The notes under the pieces: model-generated
What the model saw: only the letters and a program-made list of their open reading frames with translations
Told to the model about the DNA's origin: nothing
Databases searched by the model: none
Assembly (NCBI RefSeq): GCF_011927905.1
Contig: NZ_JAATJL010000001.1
Coordinates: 3,162,001-3,226,000, forward strand
DNA from: Arthrobacter pigmenti
GTDB taxonomy: Bacteria; Actinomycetota; Actinomycetes; Actinomycetales; Micrococcaceae
DNA length: 64,000 bases
Reading direction: 5' to 3'
Shown: piece after piece, positions 53,424 to 62,687 of the stretch
Numbering within the stretch: the first letter of the stretch is position 1
Layout of the letters: every line of letters starts with the position of its first letter
Program-made: the position numbers and the translations under genes

Positions 53424-54527
53424 GTGGCAGATCGTTCCAAACCCATCCGCGTCGCCGTCGTCGGAGCCGGAGGGATCGCGCAGGGGCAGCATCTGCCCGG
53501 CTTGCGGGGCCTTGGGAACCGGGTCGAAATTGCGGCGATCGTGGACATGGACGCCTCGCGGGCCGCCGAGGTCGCGGCTGAGTGGGGCGCGCCGTCGTCG
53601 TACTCCTCTGTGGCCGACATGCTGGCGGAGGTGCGGCCGGATCTCGTGGTGGTGTGCACTCCCCCTGGGTCCCACGCCGACGCCGTCATCCGCTCGCTCG
53701 ACGCCGGTGCCTCGGTCTGGTGTGAGAAACCGCCGACTCTGTCCCTGGCTGAATATGACGCCATCGTCGAACATGAGGGGTCCGGCGGGCCATACGCGTC
53801 CTACGTCTTCCAACACCGATTCGGCTCTGCGGCGCAGCAGCTCCGGGCCCAGATCGCTGCGGGTGAATTGGGGGCGCCGCTGGTGGGTATCTGCCACACG
53901 CTCTGGTACCGCGATACCGCCTATTACGACGTCGAGTGGCGCGGCAAGTGGGAGACCGAAGGTGGTGGACCGGCGATGGGCCACGGCATTCACCAGATGG
54001 ATCTGCTGCTCTCGCTGCTGGGCGACTGGACCGAGATCAGCGCCACCATGGCAACGTTGCACCATAGCGTTGAGACCGAAGACGTGTCCTTTGCGCACGT
54101 GACCTTCGAGAGCGGCGCCATCGTGTCCATCGTGAACAGTGTGCTCTCGCCGCGGGAAACGAGCTACCTGCGCTTCGACTTCGCCGACGCCACCGTGGAG
54201 GTTGAGCACCTCTACGGGTATGACAATTCGCACTGGAAATGGACGCCGGCACCGCACGTCGACGCGGCCGTGGCCTCCGCATGGGCGCCGACGCAGAACC
54301 TCGCGAGTTCGCACGCCGTGCAATTGGAGGAGCTTGTCGGTTCGCTCGAACGCGGCGAGCGCCCGGCAGCCTCGGGGCATGACGGGCGGAGGGTGCTTGA
54401 GCTGGTGGCGGGGTTGTACCAGTCGGCGTTCACCGGTCGGCGCGTGCGTCGTAGCGAACTCACACCGGATAATCCGTTCTACTGGTCCATGAACGGTGTT
54501 CGATCGAAGGAGTCCGCTGATGTCTGA
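53424..54527 (+). CDS. Gfo/Idh/MocA-family oxidoreductase
   Basis: A 367-residue dehydrogenase with Rossmann motif GAGGIAQGQHLPGL, the WCEKPPTLS active-site motif and GHGIHQMDLLLSLLGDW. It is a paralogue of the protein at 44260-45348. GTG start behind AAGAGGA. It begins a second part of the rha operon with the PmoA-like and cupin genes, all overlapping, suggesting oxidation of another pectin-derived sugar or sugar acid. Confidence 0.9.
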   Translation: MADRSKPIRVAVVGAGGIAQGQHLPGLRGLGNRVEIAAIVDMDASRAAEVAAEWGAPSSYSSVADMLAEVRPDLVVVCTPPGSHADAVIRSLDAGASVWCEKPPTLSLAEYDAIVEHEGSGGPYASYVFQHRFGSAAQQLRAQIAAGELGAPLVGICHTLWYRDTAYYDVEWRGKWETEGGGPAMGHGIHQMDLLLSLLGDWTEISATMATLHHSVETEDVSFAHVTFESGAIVSIVNSVLSPRETSYLRFDFADATVEVEHLYGYDNSHWKWTPAPHVDAAVASAWAPTQNLASSHAVQLEELVGSLERGERPAASGHDGRRVLELVAGLYQSAFTGRRVRRSELTPDNPFYWSMNGVRSKESADV

Positions 54528-55425
54528 GCTGTCCGTCCGGCGGCCCGCCAATAACGAGCTCGTGATCTCCTGCGGCCCCGTTGACCTGGCGACCTACGTG
54601 TTTCTTCCCGCCGCAACCCGTTCCGAGGCCCCGAAGCCGTACCTGCATCCGTTGCGTACGCTGAGCGGTGCGCCGCTGACCGGGTTCCGGCCGTGGGATC
54701 ACCGCTGGCACAAGGGTCTGCAGATGACGTGGTCGCACGTTTCCGGGCAGAACTTCTGGGGCGGGCCGACGTTCTCACCGGAAACGGATTACCAGTGGCG
54801 GGACAACCTCGGGTCCATCGAGCACGAGCAGTTCACCGCTGCGCTTGCCGCTCCGGGCCGGGTCACTCTTGGCGAAACCCTGACCTGGCGCAACTCCGCG
54901 GGCGAGCGCTGGCTTTCCGAGGAGCGCTCAACGGTCTTCTCCGGCGTTGATGTGCAGGAGCAGTCCTGGCAGTTGGACTTCTCCACCGAGCTCACCAACG
55001 TTTCCGGCCGCTCGCTCGACCTCGGGAGCCCGACCACCCACGGCCGGCCGAACGCCGGCTACACCGGCCTCTTCTGGCGCGGGCCGCGCAGCTGGACCGG
55101 GTGCTCCATTCTGGGGCCGGACGGCGCCGAGGGCGAGGACATGATGGGCGCTTCCACCCCGTGGATTGCGCTGGCAGGCGAGCATGACGAGCTCGACGGC
55201 GGTGCCACTATCGTGGCGATGGCGGGGACGTCGTCGTCGTCGGTTCCGCTGAAGTGGTTCGTCCGCAGCGAGCCGTTCGCGGCTTTGGCGCCCTCACCTT
55301 CGTTTGATGAGGAAATTTCCCTGGCGCCCGGGGAAACGTTGCGGTTGCAGCACCGGTACGTGTTCGTGGACCGGATCTGTGGGCGGGACGACGTCGAGCG
55401 GATCGCGAAGGCGGCCTCACTGTGA
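54520..55425 (+). CDS. PmoA-like (DUF6807) protein
   Basis: A 301-residue beta-rich protein with FRPWDHRWHKGLQMTWSHVSGQNFWGG and the HRYVFVDRICGRDDV end pattern of the PmoA/DUF6807 family. These proteins occur beside Gfo/Idh/MocA dehydrogenases in sugar loci; their activity is unknown, and the historical name does not imply methane oxidation. The ATG overlaps the upstream stop by 8 bp and follows AAGGAG. Confidence 0.85.
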   Translation: MSELSVRRPANNELVISCGPVDLATYVFLPAATRSEAPKPYLHPLRTLSGAPLTGFRPWDHRWHKGLQMTWSHVSGQNFWGGPTFSPETDYQWRDNLGSIEHEQFTAALAAPGRVTLGETLTWRNSAGERWLSEERSTVFSGVDVQEQSWQLDFSTELTNVSGRSLDLGSPTTHGRPNAGYTGLFWRGPRSWTGCSILGPDGAEGEDMMGASTPWIALAGEHDELDGGATIVAMAGTSSSSVPLKWFVRSEPFAALAPSPSFDEEISLAPGETLRLQHRYVFVDRICGRDDVERIAKAASL

Positions 55426-56147
55426 GTTCCGTGCCTCTTTTCCCTGGTTCGGTGGGGATCAGCGACCTGCGCGTGTACGAGTGGGAGACCGACGACGGGC
55501 ACCACGGCGGCACACCGCACCTGCATACGGTGTCCAACGAGGGGTACGTGGTGGTCGGCGGATCGGGTGAGGTGCATACGCTGTCCTCGGCCGGTTATGC
55601 GCGGGATGTGCTTTCGGCCGGTTCGGTGCTGTGGTTCAGTCCGGGCACGGTGCACCGGCTGATCAACTCCGGCGACCTGCACATCCTTACGGTGATGCAG
55701 AACTCCGGGCTGCCTGAAGCCGGGGATGCGGTGATGACGTTCCCGCTTTCAGTCGTGTCGGATCCGGAGCGGTACCGTGCTGCGGCTACCCTTCCCGACG
55801 GGTCGGAGGCCGAGCGGGCTGCAGCGGCCCGGCGTCGTCGTGATCTTGCGATTGAGGGGTACTCAGAGCTGCTGTCCGCGCTTTCCGCGGGAGACCGGAG
55901 GCCGTTGGAGGACTTCTACACCGCTGCGGCCGCGCTGGTTCAGCCGCGTGTGGAGGAGTGGTCGCGGCTGTGGAGTGAGACTGTGTTGGCGGACGTGGAG
56001 GCCACGCGTTCGCAGTTGGCCGCCCTTGGTGACGGCGACGCGTCGCACCTGGGCGATGCCGCCGTCGTCCGTGCTGTTCCACGTCCGGAACCGCGGGCGT
56101 TCGGGATGTGCGGGCGGCTGGGGATCTGGGACGCTTCGCAGCGCTGA
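55422..56147 (+). CDS. Cupin protein with C-terminal extension
   Basis: A 241-residue protein. The N-terminal cupin has HHGGTPHLHTVSNEGYVVVGG (two His and a Glu) and GSVLWFSPGTVHRLINSG. A helical C-terminal half of about 110 residues (AERAAAARRRRDLAIEGYSEL...) is unusual for a small cupin. GTG start overlaps the previous stop (GTGA). Possibly an isomerase or a stability partner of the upstream pair. Confidence 0.82.
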   Translation: MSSVPLFPGSVGISDLRVYEWETDDGHHGGTPHLHTVSNEGYVVVGGSGEVHTLSSAGYARDVLSAGSVLWFSPGTVHRLINSGDLHILTVMQNSGLPEAGDAVMTFPLSVVSDPERYRAAATLPDGSEAERAAAARRRRDLAIEGYSELLSALSAGDRRPLEDFYTAAAALVQPRVEEWSRLWSETVLADVEATRSQLAALGDGDASHLGDAAVVRAVPRPEPRAFGMCGRLGIWDASQR

Positions 56148-56216
56148 GACGGCCCGGTTGCACCTGATCAACGGATCCGCGGCCTCCCTGCAGGATCGGT
56201 ATCATCAGCCCAGCCC

Positions 56217-56285
56217 CGTTTGCGGTGAGCCAACGAAGGTGAGCCAACGAACCTGGGCGGCTAGCGTCCCGGCCTTCCGCAAACG
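56217..56285. repeat. Inverted repeat enclosing a tandem 14-bp duplication
   Basis: CGTTTGCGG (56217-56225) and CCGCAAACG (56277-56285) enclose two exact copies of GGTGAGCCAACGAA (56224-56237 and 56238-56251). The rest of 56148-56375 holds nothing I recognise. Confidence 0.65.
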
Positions 56286-56375
56286 CGCCGATTATTGCCA
56301 CGATCGTGGGGTCTTTCCGCGAATCCTGCACATTGTCGGCGCGTTTGGGCTCAGGCTCGTCGATAGGCTTGCACC

Positions 56376-56408
56376 ATGCGCACCGTGAACGTTTCAACCC
56401 CAGCGTGA
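56376..56408 (+). other. Ten-codon leader ORF before the EamA gene
   Basis: ATG starts 6 nt after a TAGGCT box, encodes MRTVNVSTPA and stops at TGA 56406-56408, which overlaps the exporter's GTG start. A leaderless mini-ORF coupled to the downstream gene is suggested; the same layout precedes the DinB gene (58295). Confidence 0.45.
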
Positions 56409-57346
56409 GCCGGCACTCCGGCGCCGGTATCGGCGCACTGTTCGTGCTGGCTGCCTCGGCGCTGTGGGGGACCACGGGCACGGTGGCTACCTTCGCGTCC
56501 GACGTCGGACCCCTCGCTATCGGCGCCGCCGCCATGGGAATCGGCGGCCTGCTGCAGGCGGCAATTGCAGCCCCTGCCCTGGCACATGCCCGCTTCGAAT
56601 TACGACGACGGTGGCCGTCGATCCTGGTCGGCGCCCTCTCGGTCGCTGTCTACCCGCTCGCGTTCTACAGTTCCATGCGTCTGGCCGGAGTGGCTGTGGG
56701 GACAGTTGTCTCGATCGGCTCAGCACCTCTCGCCTCTGCGGTCATCGAGCGGGTTGTCGACCGGCACCGGCTCACGCGGCGCTGGATGCTGGGTGCCGCC
56801 GTCGGGCTAGCGGGTGTGGTCCTGCTGTCCGCCACGGAACCGGGCGGCGAAGCGCAGGACGGCGGGAGCACCGCCGTCGGGATTCTGCTCGGTCTGCTTG
56901 CCGGGGTGACCTATGCGCTGTATTCGTGGGCCGCGCATAGGACCATGCAGGGCGGTGTGCCGTCGCGGGCTGCGATGGGAGCGATCTTCGGGCTCGGTGG
57001 CCTCCTGCTGATGCCGGTCCTCCTGGCAACCGGTGGGCCGTTGCTTGCGTCCTGGACGAACGTCGCGGTTGGCGCGTACATGGCCATCGTGCCGATGTTC
57101 CTCGGGTACGTGCTCTTCGGGCTGGGACTTGCGCGCGTCACTGCAAGCACGGCGACCACCCTCTCACTGGGGGAGCCGGTGGTGGCGGCACTGCTCGCCG
57201 TCGTCATTGTGGGTGAACGGCTGCCCGCGGCAGGCTGGGTGGGCGTGGGGCTGGTGATAGCGAGCCTGGCCGTCCTCACCGTCCCGTTGCGCCGGACCCG
57301 GATGCCGAACCCGCGGGCATCGGGCGATCTGCAGCACCTACCGTGA
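56405..57346 (+). CDS. DMT-superfamily (EamA) transporter
   Basis: A 313-residue exporter with ten hydrophobic helices in two EamA repeats (ASALWGTTGTVATF starts the first; GVTYALYSWAAHRTM the second; the final SLGEPVVAALLAVVIVGERL is characteristic). Probably exports amino acids or metabolites. The GTG start at 56405 overlaps a mini-ORF stop. The frame is open to 56306, but the extension is not membrane-like. Confidence 0.88.
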   Translation: MSRHSGAGIGALFVLAASALWGTTGTVATFASDVGPLAIGAAAMGIGGLLQAAIAAPALAHARFELRRRWPSILVGALSVAVYPLAFYSSMRLAGVAVGTVVSIGSAPLASAVIERVVDRHRLTRRWMLGAAVGLAGVVLLSATEPGGEAQDGGSTAVGILLGLLAGVTYALYSWAAHRTMQGGVPSRAAMGAIFGLGGLLLMPVLLATGGPLLASWTNVAVGAYMAIVPMFLGYVLFGLGLARVTASTATTLSLGEPVVAALLAVVIVGERLPAAGWVGVGLVIASLAVLTVPLRRTRMPNPRASGDLQHLP

Positions 57347-57389
57347 ATGGACCCTTGGAAATGTCGGCGGCGCGTGCCAAGGTCTGGTT

Positions 57390-57773
57390 ATGGCATCTCG
57401 AACAGCTAATTTCTGCATAGACGCACATGATCCCCTGTCGCAAGTGGCCTGGTGGGATCAGGTTCTGGACGATTTCGAGGCGGATGAGGAAAACACCGAG
57501 GAGGAAGCGGGACTACGCGGGCCAGCGGGCCGTTGGCTCCTCTTCCTCAAAGTGCCCGAGGCGAAGACTGTCAAGAACCGGATGCACATCTGCCTCCGGC
57601 CCGTGGACCGGAGCCGTGATGAGGAGGTGGAGCGGCTGCTCGGGCTCAGGGCGACGATTGTCAATGACTTGCGTGACGGAGATAAGGGCTGGGCTGTGTT
57701 GCAGGATCCCGAGGGGAATGAGTTCTGCGTGCTTTCCACGCGTGCCGATGAGGCGGGGGTCGCGCTGCTATGA
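57390..57773 (+). CDS. Glyoxalase-like VOC-domain protein
   Basis: A 127-residue VOC fold protein: FCIDAHDPLSQVAWWDQVLDDF start, RMHICLRPVDR and the LQDPEGNEFCVL end motif with the metal-site Glu. Small proteins of this class may bind drugs or isomerise small acids. Starts 44 bp after the transporter stop. Confidence 0.85.
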   Translation: MASRTANFCIDAHDPLSQVAWWDQVLDDFEADEENTEEEAGLRGPAGRWLLFLKVPEAKTVKNRMHICLRPVDRSRDEEVERLLGLRATIVNDLRDGDKGWAVLQDPEGNEFCVLSTRADEAGVALL

Positions 57774-57779
57774 GGCCGA

Positions 57780-58256
57780 TCAGGGGTTAGTCACGGCGAA
57801 GACGTACTCGATGTCGGGATTCGTTTTACCGCTGAAGGAGACGAAGTAGCCCGGCTCCGGCACTGAAACGCTGAACCAGGTTGGCCCGCCACACGTGAGA
57901 GTGGACATGCTTTCGTTACCTGCGTTCGAGGCGCGGGAGAACGTAAGGCTCTCGGTTCCCCGGCACTGCGCGTAAACCTTGTACTCGCCCACCGGCAGTT
58001 CCGTCCCGGGCCACCCTATGGTTCCCATGGTCGAGGAATCGCCTTTGCCCTGCTGAATGACGTCCGCGGGATCCAGCCCCAGATCCAGCGGCGGAGGCGA
58101 TGACTGCCGCGGGCTCGCAACGACCTCCTGTGGTTCCTCGCTCAGGGCCTCCGAGAAGGCGCCGCCCATTCCGCATGAGCTAAGCAGCAGCGCCGTCGTC
58201 GCCAATGCTGCAGCACCGGCCAACCGCTGACGTGAATTTCCCCCAGAATTACGCAT
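57780..58256 (-). CDS. Lipoprotein of unknown function
   Basis: A 158-residue protein with lipobox LSSCG (Cys near 28), a Ser/Pro-rich linker and a beta-rich domain with two Cys (YAQCRG and LTCGG). Not recognised. TACTCT lies 6 nt upstream of the ATG, the leaderless pattern. The reading frame is open far upstream, but the signal sequence fixes the start. Confidence 0.75.
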   Translation of the reverse strand: MRNSGGNSRQRLAGAAALATTALLLSSCGMGGAFSEALSEEPQEVVASPRQSSPPPLDLGLDPADVIQQGKGDSSTMGTIGWPGTELPVGEYKVYAQCRGTESLTFSRASNAGNESMSTLTCGGPTWFSVSVPEPGYFVSFSGKTNPDIEYVFAVTNP

Positions 58257-58294
58257 GGCACAAGAGTATCTGGCCCGCGCATAGGCTAGCGCGA

Positions 58295-58330
58295 ATGCAA
58301 TCGGTGGGTAAGGATGTTCAGGGTGAGTAA
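58295..58330 (+). other. Eleven-codon leader ORF before the DinB gene
   Basis: ATG lies 7 nt after TAGGCT, encodes MQSVGKDVQGE and ends at TAA 58328-58330, overlapping the DinB start (GTG 58323) in another frame. Its codons include the AAGGA ribosome-binding site of the downstream gene. Confidence 0.45.
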
Positions 58331-58883
58331 CGAAGTCAGTCGATGGACCAAGGCGACCGTCTACCCGGATATGTGGGTGAACCCGGATGAGGACCCCCGC
58401 AACACCGACGGCGTCAGCCCCGACGGCGAACTGGAAACCCTGCAGGACTATCTCTCGGACTACCGGATGACCCTGCGAATGAAGTGCGAGGGGTTGAACG
58501 CGGAACAGCTCGCTCGCCGCTCCGTGCAGCCGTCCACCATGTCCCTTCTCGGCCTGCTCCGCCATCTCGCCGAAGTGGAACGCGACTGGCGCAACTGGGT
58601 CACCTCCGGCGATCCGCTGCCGAAACTGTACGGCAAGCGCGGTGCCGACTTTGACGGCGCGATCCCCGACCAGTCGGTAGTCGACACCGCGTACACCGAC
58701 CTCGCCCGCGAGCAGGAAGCAACTGACGCCCTGCTGGCCGGGCACCCTGATCCGGGCGAGCGGGTTGGGAAGGACAGGATTGCCGTCAGGGAGTTGCTGA
58801 TCCACAGGGTCGAGGAATATGCCAGGCACTGCGGGCACGCCGACTTGTTGCGCGAATGCATCGACGGCCGGGTAGGTCAGTGA
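58323..58883 (+). CDS. DinB-family (DUF664) protein
   Basis: A 186-residue four-helix-bundle protein: LQDYLSDYRMTLRMKCEGLNAEQLARRSVQPSTMSLLGLLRHLAEVERDWRNW, with the metal-site His in LLRHLAEVE and a second in HRVEEYARHCGH. Probably a thiol-dependent transferase or metal-binding protein. GTG 58323 is preferred because AAGGA (58310-58314) is correctly spaced; an ATG at 58314 is the alternative. Confidence 0.82.
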   Translation: MSNEVSRWTKATVYPDMWVNPDEDPRNTDGVSPDGELETLQDYLSDYRMTLRMKCEGLNAEQLARRSVQPSTMSLLGLLRHLAEVERDWRNWVTSGDPLPKLYGKRGADFDGAIPDQSVVDTAYTDLAREQEATDALLAGHPDPGERVGKDRIAVRELLIHRVEEYARHCGHADLLRECIDGRVGQ

Positions 58884-59138
58884 GTTCTGAACCGGTAAAG
58901 GAAGCCTTCGCATATAAACATGTCGCCAAAGGCGATGTTGAGCTACTTCGACAGTTCCTCACCGATGTCGATCTCACCTTGGCAGGCCTGGATGCACCTA
59001 CCGTTCGTCTATGGGTGGAGTATGACGACTTCGGCTCCATCCTGGGCAGCACTGGATACGAGGTCAGCGAGGACGGTGAACATGTGCTCATCCGGAGTGT
59101 TGAACCCGCTGGTATTGGTGAAATGGTTGTAGCTGGGT
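58880..59138 (+). pseudogene. Truncated GNAT acetyltransferase (ArsN2-like)
   Basis: A GTG overlapping the DinB stop (GTGA) opens a frame resembling the first half of ArsN2-type acetyltransferases: VELLRQFLTDVDLTLAGLDAPT, LWVEYDDFGSILGSTGYE and HVLIRSVEP. The acetyl-CoA-binding half (RGxGxG/A) is missing; after about 85 codons the frame runs into a glycosidase fragment on the opposite strand. Confidence 0.65.
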
Positions 59139-59306
59139 TCAGATGTTCCGGGTCTCGATTTCGACGACGGCCCACGACAGCGCGGGCAGATTCAACCGGA
59201 GTTCGTCACCGGAAGCCAAGACGTCAGTCAGCGGAATCAGCCCCACGTGCTCGCCGCGTTCGAGGTTGTTTCCGGTGAAGCGGTCATGCCCCTCGGGAAT
59301 CTGCAG
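59139..59306 (-). pseudogene. C-terminal fragment of an arabinofuranosidase-like glycosidase
   Basis: About 55 codons on the minus strand end in LPALSWAVVEIETRNI and a TGA at 59139, the usual closing beta-strand of GH51 alpha-L-arabinofuranosidases. The upstream boundary coincides with the DUF1206 stop codon, so the catalytic domain is gone. With the truncated acetyltransferase this marks a recombination scar. Confidence 0.55.
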
Positions 59307-60137
59307 CTACATTCGCCCAAACTTGGCACGAATCAGCGCGAAGATGCCGTAGCAGATGAGTCCGACGGCGATCGCAATGAGGAGCGGGACACCGAACGGG
59401 TGTTCCGTGAGCGCCTTCAAGCTTCCATCGAGTCCGGTGGAGCGCTGGGCGTCGTGCGTGATGACGGCCGCAACGAAGAGGATGCCCACCAAGATAAGGG
59501 AGGCACCCTTCGCCACGTGTCCGATAACACCGAGCACCTCGATCAGCGCGCCCCGCCGGGTGTCCTCGAAGTGGCGCAGCTCCGGCCGGAACTTACGCAG
59601 CAGCCCCTTGAAGACGAAGTAGACGCCGATGCCGAACACTGTTCCGCCCACCGCGATGATCACGAGGTTGCCCAGCGCCGATCCCATATACGCAGCCGTG
59701 AAATCCTGGGTGGACTCACTCGAATCGGTGCCGATGCCGAAACTGAAGCGCGCAAACGTAAACGCCACGCTGCCGTAGATAATGCTGAGCGATCCGGACG
59801 AAATGGTTTTGGATAGCTGCTGCCCGGTGGGCAGGTGGCGGGCACGAAGGGTTGCTTCGCTGAGCTGCCAGATGGCGAGACCCAGGCAACCGATCGCGCA
59901 AATGCCCATGGTCCACGGTCCTGCAGTTCCGCTGGCGAGCTGTTCCAGCGCGCCCGTCGGTTCGGCTTCACCATCACCGCCGAAAGCGATCTGCAGCGCT
60001 ATAACGCCGATGAGGACATGAACCAGCGCAAGGACGGCGAATCCAAAGCGTGCGACGACGTCGAGCGCCTTGGTGTCCGAGACCTCCTCGGCGGCGTCAG
60101 CGGCTTCGCCGGCCAGGCTGTCTTCGCCCGTTGACAT
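59307..60137 (-). CDS. DUF1206 membrane protein
   Basis: A 276-residue membrane protein of three repeated DUF1206 units, each with two helices (RFGFAVLALVHVLIGVIALQIA; GSVAFTFARFSFG; GHVAKGASLILVGILFVAAV). Function unknown in actinobacteria. ATG 60137 has AGGAG upstream; a GTG two codons earlier is possible. Confidence 0.88.
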   Translation of the reverse strand: MSTGEDSLAGEAADAAEEVSDTKALDVVARFGFAVLALVHVLIGVIALQIAFGGDGEAEPTGALEQLASGTAGPWTMGICAIGCLGLAIWQLSEATLRARHLPTGQQLSKTISSGSLSIIYGSVAFTFARFSFGIGTDSSESTQDFTAAYMGSALGNLVIIAVGGTVFGIGVYFVFKGLLRKFRPELRHFEDTRRGALIEVLGVIGHVAKGASLILVGILFVAAVITHDAQRSTGLDGSLKALTEHPFGVPLLIAIAVGLICYGIFALIRAKFGRM

Positions 60138-60289
60138 CCCCACTCCTGCCTCTAATGTCCCAGTCTTTCAGCGTACCTCGAAGGGCGGCTGCTCAGGAGT
60201 ACTAGCTTGCCGTCCAATTTGTTGGCCGTGCAAAGTTCTTTCTTCGATTCCCGACGACTTTGTTTGATTTTCGGAGTACAGTCTCTTAT

Positions 60290-61531
60290 ATGCGAAACCT
60301 GAGAACCTGGGGCGACAGCGGCAGCGCAACTGCCGGGGATATCTTTCAACTGGTCCGGAATGGCAATGCCGCCTCCCGTTCTGCCCTGGCACGAATCACG
60401 GGACTGGCCCCTTCAACCGTGTCCTTGCGCGTCGATAGCCTCCTGGACGCAGGCCTCCTCGAGGAATCGGGCGACAACGAGGCGTCCCGGGGCGGACGCC
60501 GGGCACGGGAGCTGAAGGTTGCGGGGACATTTGGGCTGGTTGCAGTTGCCGACCTTGGCGCGAACCATGCCTCAATCGCGATCGCCGATTTCAGCGGGCA
60601 AATCGTGGCCAGCAGTGAGTCAGCTGTCGATACGTCCATGGGACCGGCCGCCACCGCTCAATGGCTGTGGGCGCAGTTCTTGACAGCCATTGAGAATTTG
60701 GGGCGGGGACCGCAGGACCTTCGTGGGATCGCTATCGGCATACCTGCGCCCATCGAACGTTCAACGGGCAGGACCGTGCGTCCGGCAACCATGCCCGCGT
60801 GGCACAACGCGAACCTCCCACAGCTCCTCGCCCAGCACACATCAGTGCCGGTCTTTGTTGAGAACGATGCGAACCTCGTCGCCCTTGGCGAATTCGCGTC
60901 GTCAGGAACAGAAACGCAGCATCTTCTCGCGCTTAAACTGGGTACGCGCATCGGCTGCGGCATCATCGCCGAAGGACAGCTCTACCGCGGCGGGGGCGGC
61001 GCCGCAGGCGAGATCAGCCACAACCTTATTGCGGGTGCATCAAAGATCAGCTGCAGTTGCGCCGCCTACCCGTGCCTCGAATCGGCAGCCAGCGGCCGCG
61101 CCCTCACGGCTGCACTTCAAGAAGCGGGCTACGACGTCAAGAACGCCGGGGACGTCATAACGTTGGGCCACGCTGGGGACACCGTTGCCACTGAGGCGTT
61201 GCGTGAGGCAGGGGTCCAGATCGGCAGGGCGCTCTCCTCGATAGTGAACTTCCTGAACCCGGAGGAAGTGGTTTTGGGTGGCAGCCTGGCTGCATCGCCT
61301 CCACTGGTCGCAGCTGTTCAGGCGGAACTCTTCCAGCTCTGCCTCCCACTGGTCACCGCTAACCTCGATGTCAGGGCGAGCTCGCTGGGCACCGGCGCCG
61401 GAGTCCTTGGCGCCGTGCACCTTGTTCTGGACGAGTTGCTCCTGCCCCAACAGGTGGATCTGGTCCTGCGCAACCGGAACGGCGAAGACCAGGACGTCCC
61501 TGAACCGGCGACGTTGCTGCACGCTTTCTAG
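60290..61531 (+). CDS. ROK-family transcriptional regulator
   Basis: A 413-residue regulator with a MarR-like winged helix ([33 protein letters not shown]) and a ROK sugar-kinase-like domain. The ATP-site is degenerate ([13 protein letters not shown] in place of DxGxTK), while the zinc region [10 protein letters not shown] keeps its Cys residues. So it senses a sugar without phosphorylating it. TACAGT lies 7 nt before the ATG (leaderless). Its targets are not adjacent. The end overlaps the convergent gene by 4 bp. Confidence 0.9.
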   Translation: MRNLRTWGDSGSATAGDIFQLVRNGNAASRSALARITGLAPSTVSLRVDSLLDAGLLEESGDNEASRGGRRARELKVAGTFGLVAVADLGANHASIAIADFSGQIVASSESAVDTSMGPAATAQWLWAQFLTAIENLGRGPQDLRGIAIGIPAPIERSTGRTVRPATMPAWHNANLPQLLAQHTSVPVFVENDANLVALGEFASSGTETQHLLALKLGTRIGCGIIAEGQLYRGGGGAAGEISHNLIAGASKISCSCAAYPCLESAASGRALTAALQEAGYDVKNAGDVITLGHAGDTVATEALREAGVQIGRALSSIVNFLNPEEVVLGGSLAASPPLVAAVQAELFQLCLPLVTANLDVRASSLGTGAGVLGAVHLVLDELLLPQQVDLVLRNRNGEDQDVPEPATLLHAF

Positions 61532-62610
61532 GACTCCCGCCACACCCCGGCCTCGAAGAACTCCTCAAGGACGGCGAGCGCAGGCGACGGATCGAGGCCG
61601 CGCTCAGCCAGCCAGCCGTCGTCGTTATAGGAGCACGCATACCGCTCGCCGGAATCGCACAGGATGGAGACAATGCTCCCCTGCCGCCCCTCTTCGCGCA
61701 TCCGGGCGGCCAACTGCCACACGCCCCACAGGTTTGTACCCGTCGAGGGGCCCGCCGAGATTCCGGTCAATGCGGTCAGGTGCCGTGAGGCTGCAACTGA
61801 GGCCGCGTCCGGCACCTGGATCATGGTGTCGATGACGGCGGGGATGAAGCTCGGCTCGGGCCGCGGACGGCCGATCCCCTCGATGCGGGACGGCTTCCCG
61901 ACGGCCGTCTCGCGGGGGTTGGCCCACATCGGGTAGAAGGCTGAATTTTCGGGGTCGACGACGGCGAGACGGGTTGGGTGGCGGTTGTACCGGATGTACC
62001 TGCCGATGGTTGCGCTGGTTCCGCCCGTACCCGCTCCGACCACAACCCAGTCCGGGAGCGGGAAGCGTTCGTGCTCCATCTGCCGGAAGATCGACTCGGC
62101 GATGTTGTTGTTGCCGCGCCAGTCCGTGGCCCGCTCAGCGTAGGTGAACTGGTCCATGTAATGGCCGCCGGTCTCTGCGGCGATGCGCTCGGCGGCCTCA
62201 TAGACCTCGGAGGCGTCATCGACGAAGTGGCATGTTCCACCGTACTGCTCGATCAGGGCGATCTTCTCGAGGCTCGTGGAGTGCGTCATCACGGCGACGA
62301 ACGGGAGGTTCAGCAACTGCGCAAAGTACGCTTCGGACACCGCCGTGGAACCACTGGACGCCTCGACTATTGTGGTGTCCTTCCGGATCCAGCCGTTCAC
62401 CAGCCCGAACAGGAAGAGTGAGCGCGCCAACCGGTGCTTCAGGCTCCCGGTACGGTGAGTCGATTCGTCCTTTAGGTAGACGTCAACGCCCCACTCCTGG
62501 GGCACAGGCACGGCCAACAGGTGAGTATCGGCGGACCGGTTGCCCTCGGCCTCGATGCGCCGGATTGCCTCATCCGACCACGCGCGGTCGCCTCTAGCGG
62601 AAATGCTCAT
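61528..62610 (-). CDS. cds1: PLP-dependent cysteine desulfhydrase/synthase-like protein (Cds1-type)
   Basis: A 360-residue fold-type II PLP enzyme. The internal aldimine Lys is in [10 protein letters not shown], the substrate loop is [13 protein letters not shown], and the phosphate loop is [14 protein letters not shown]. The whole pattern matches mycobacterial Cds1, which releases sulfide, ammonia and pyruvate from L-cysteine. TAGGGT lies exactly 7 nt upstream of the ATG (leaderless). The frame is open to 62655, but MSISARG is the usual start. Confidence 0.85.
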   Translation of the reverse strand: MSISARGDRAWSDEAIRRIEAEGNRSADTHLLAVPVPQEWGVDVYLKDESTHRTGSLKHRLARSLFLFGLVNGWIRKDTTIVEASSGSTAVSEAYFAQLLNLPFVAVMTHSTSLEKIALIEQYGGTCHFVDDASEVYEAAERIAAETGGHYMDQFTYAERATDWRGNNNIAESIFRQMEHERFPLPDWVVVGAGTGGTSATIGRYIRYNRHPTRLAVVDPENSAFYPMWANPRETAVGKPSRIEGIGRPRPEPSFIPAVIDTMIQVPDAASVAASRHLTALTGISAGPSTGTNLWGVWQLAARMREEGRQGSIVSILCDSGERYACSYNDDGWLAERGLDPSPALAVLEEFFEAGVWRES

Positions 62611-62639
62611 ACCCAAAACCCTACGTTCCTTCAGGAAGC

Positions 62640-62680
62640 ACGACGACGGCAACACCCACCCCGGGTGCCGCCGTCGTCGT
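62640..62680. terminator. Hairpin terminator
   Basis: An 11-bp stem ACGACGACGGC (62640-62650) / GCCGTCGTCGT (62670-62680) with an inner CACCC/GGGTG pairing. It ends the MerR gene on the minus strand. It uses the same stem sequence as the terminator at 14025-14071. Confidence 0.75.
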
Positions 62681-62687
62681 TCTCGTC

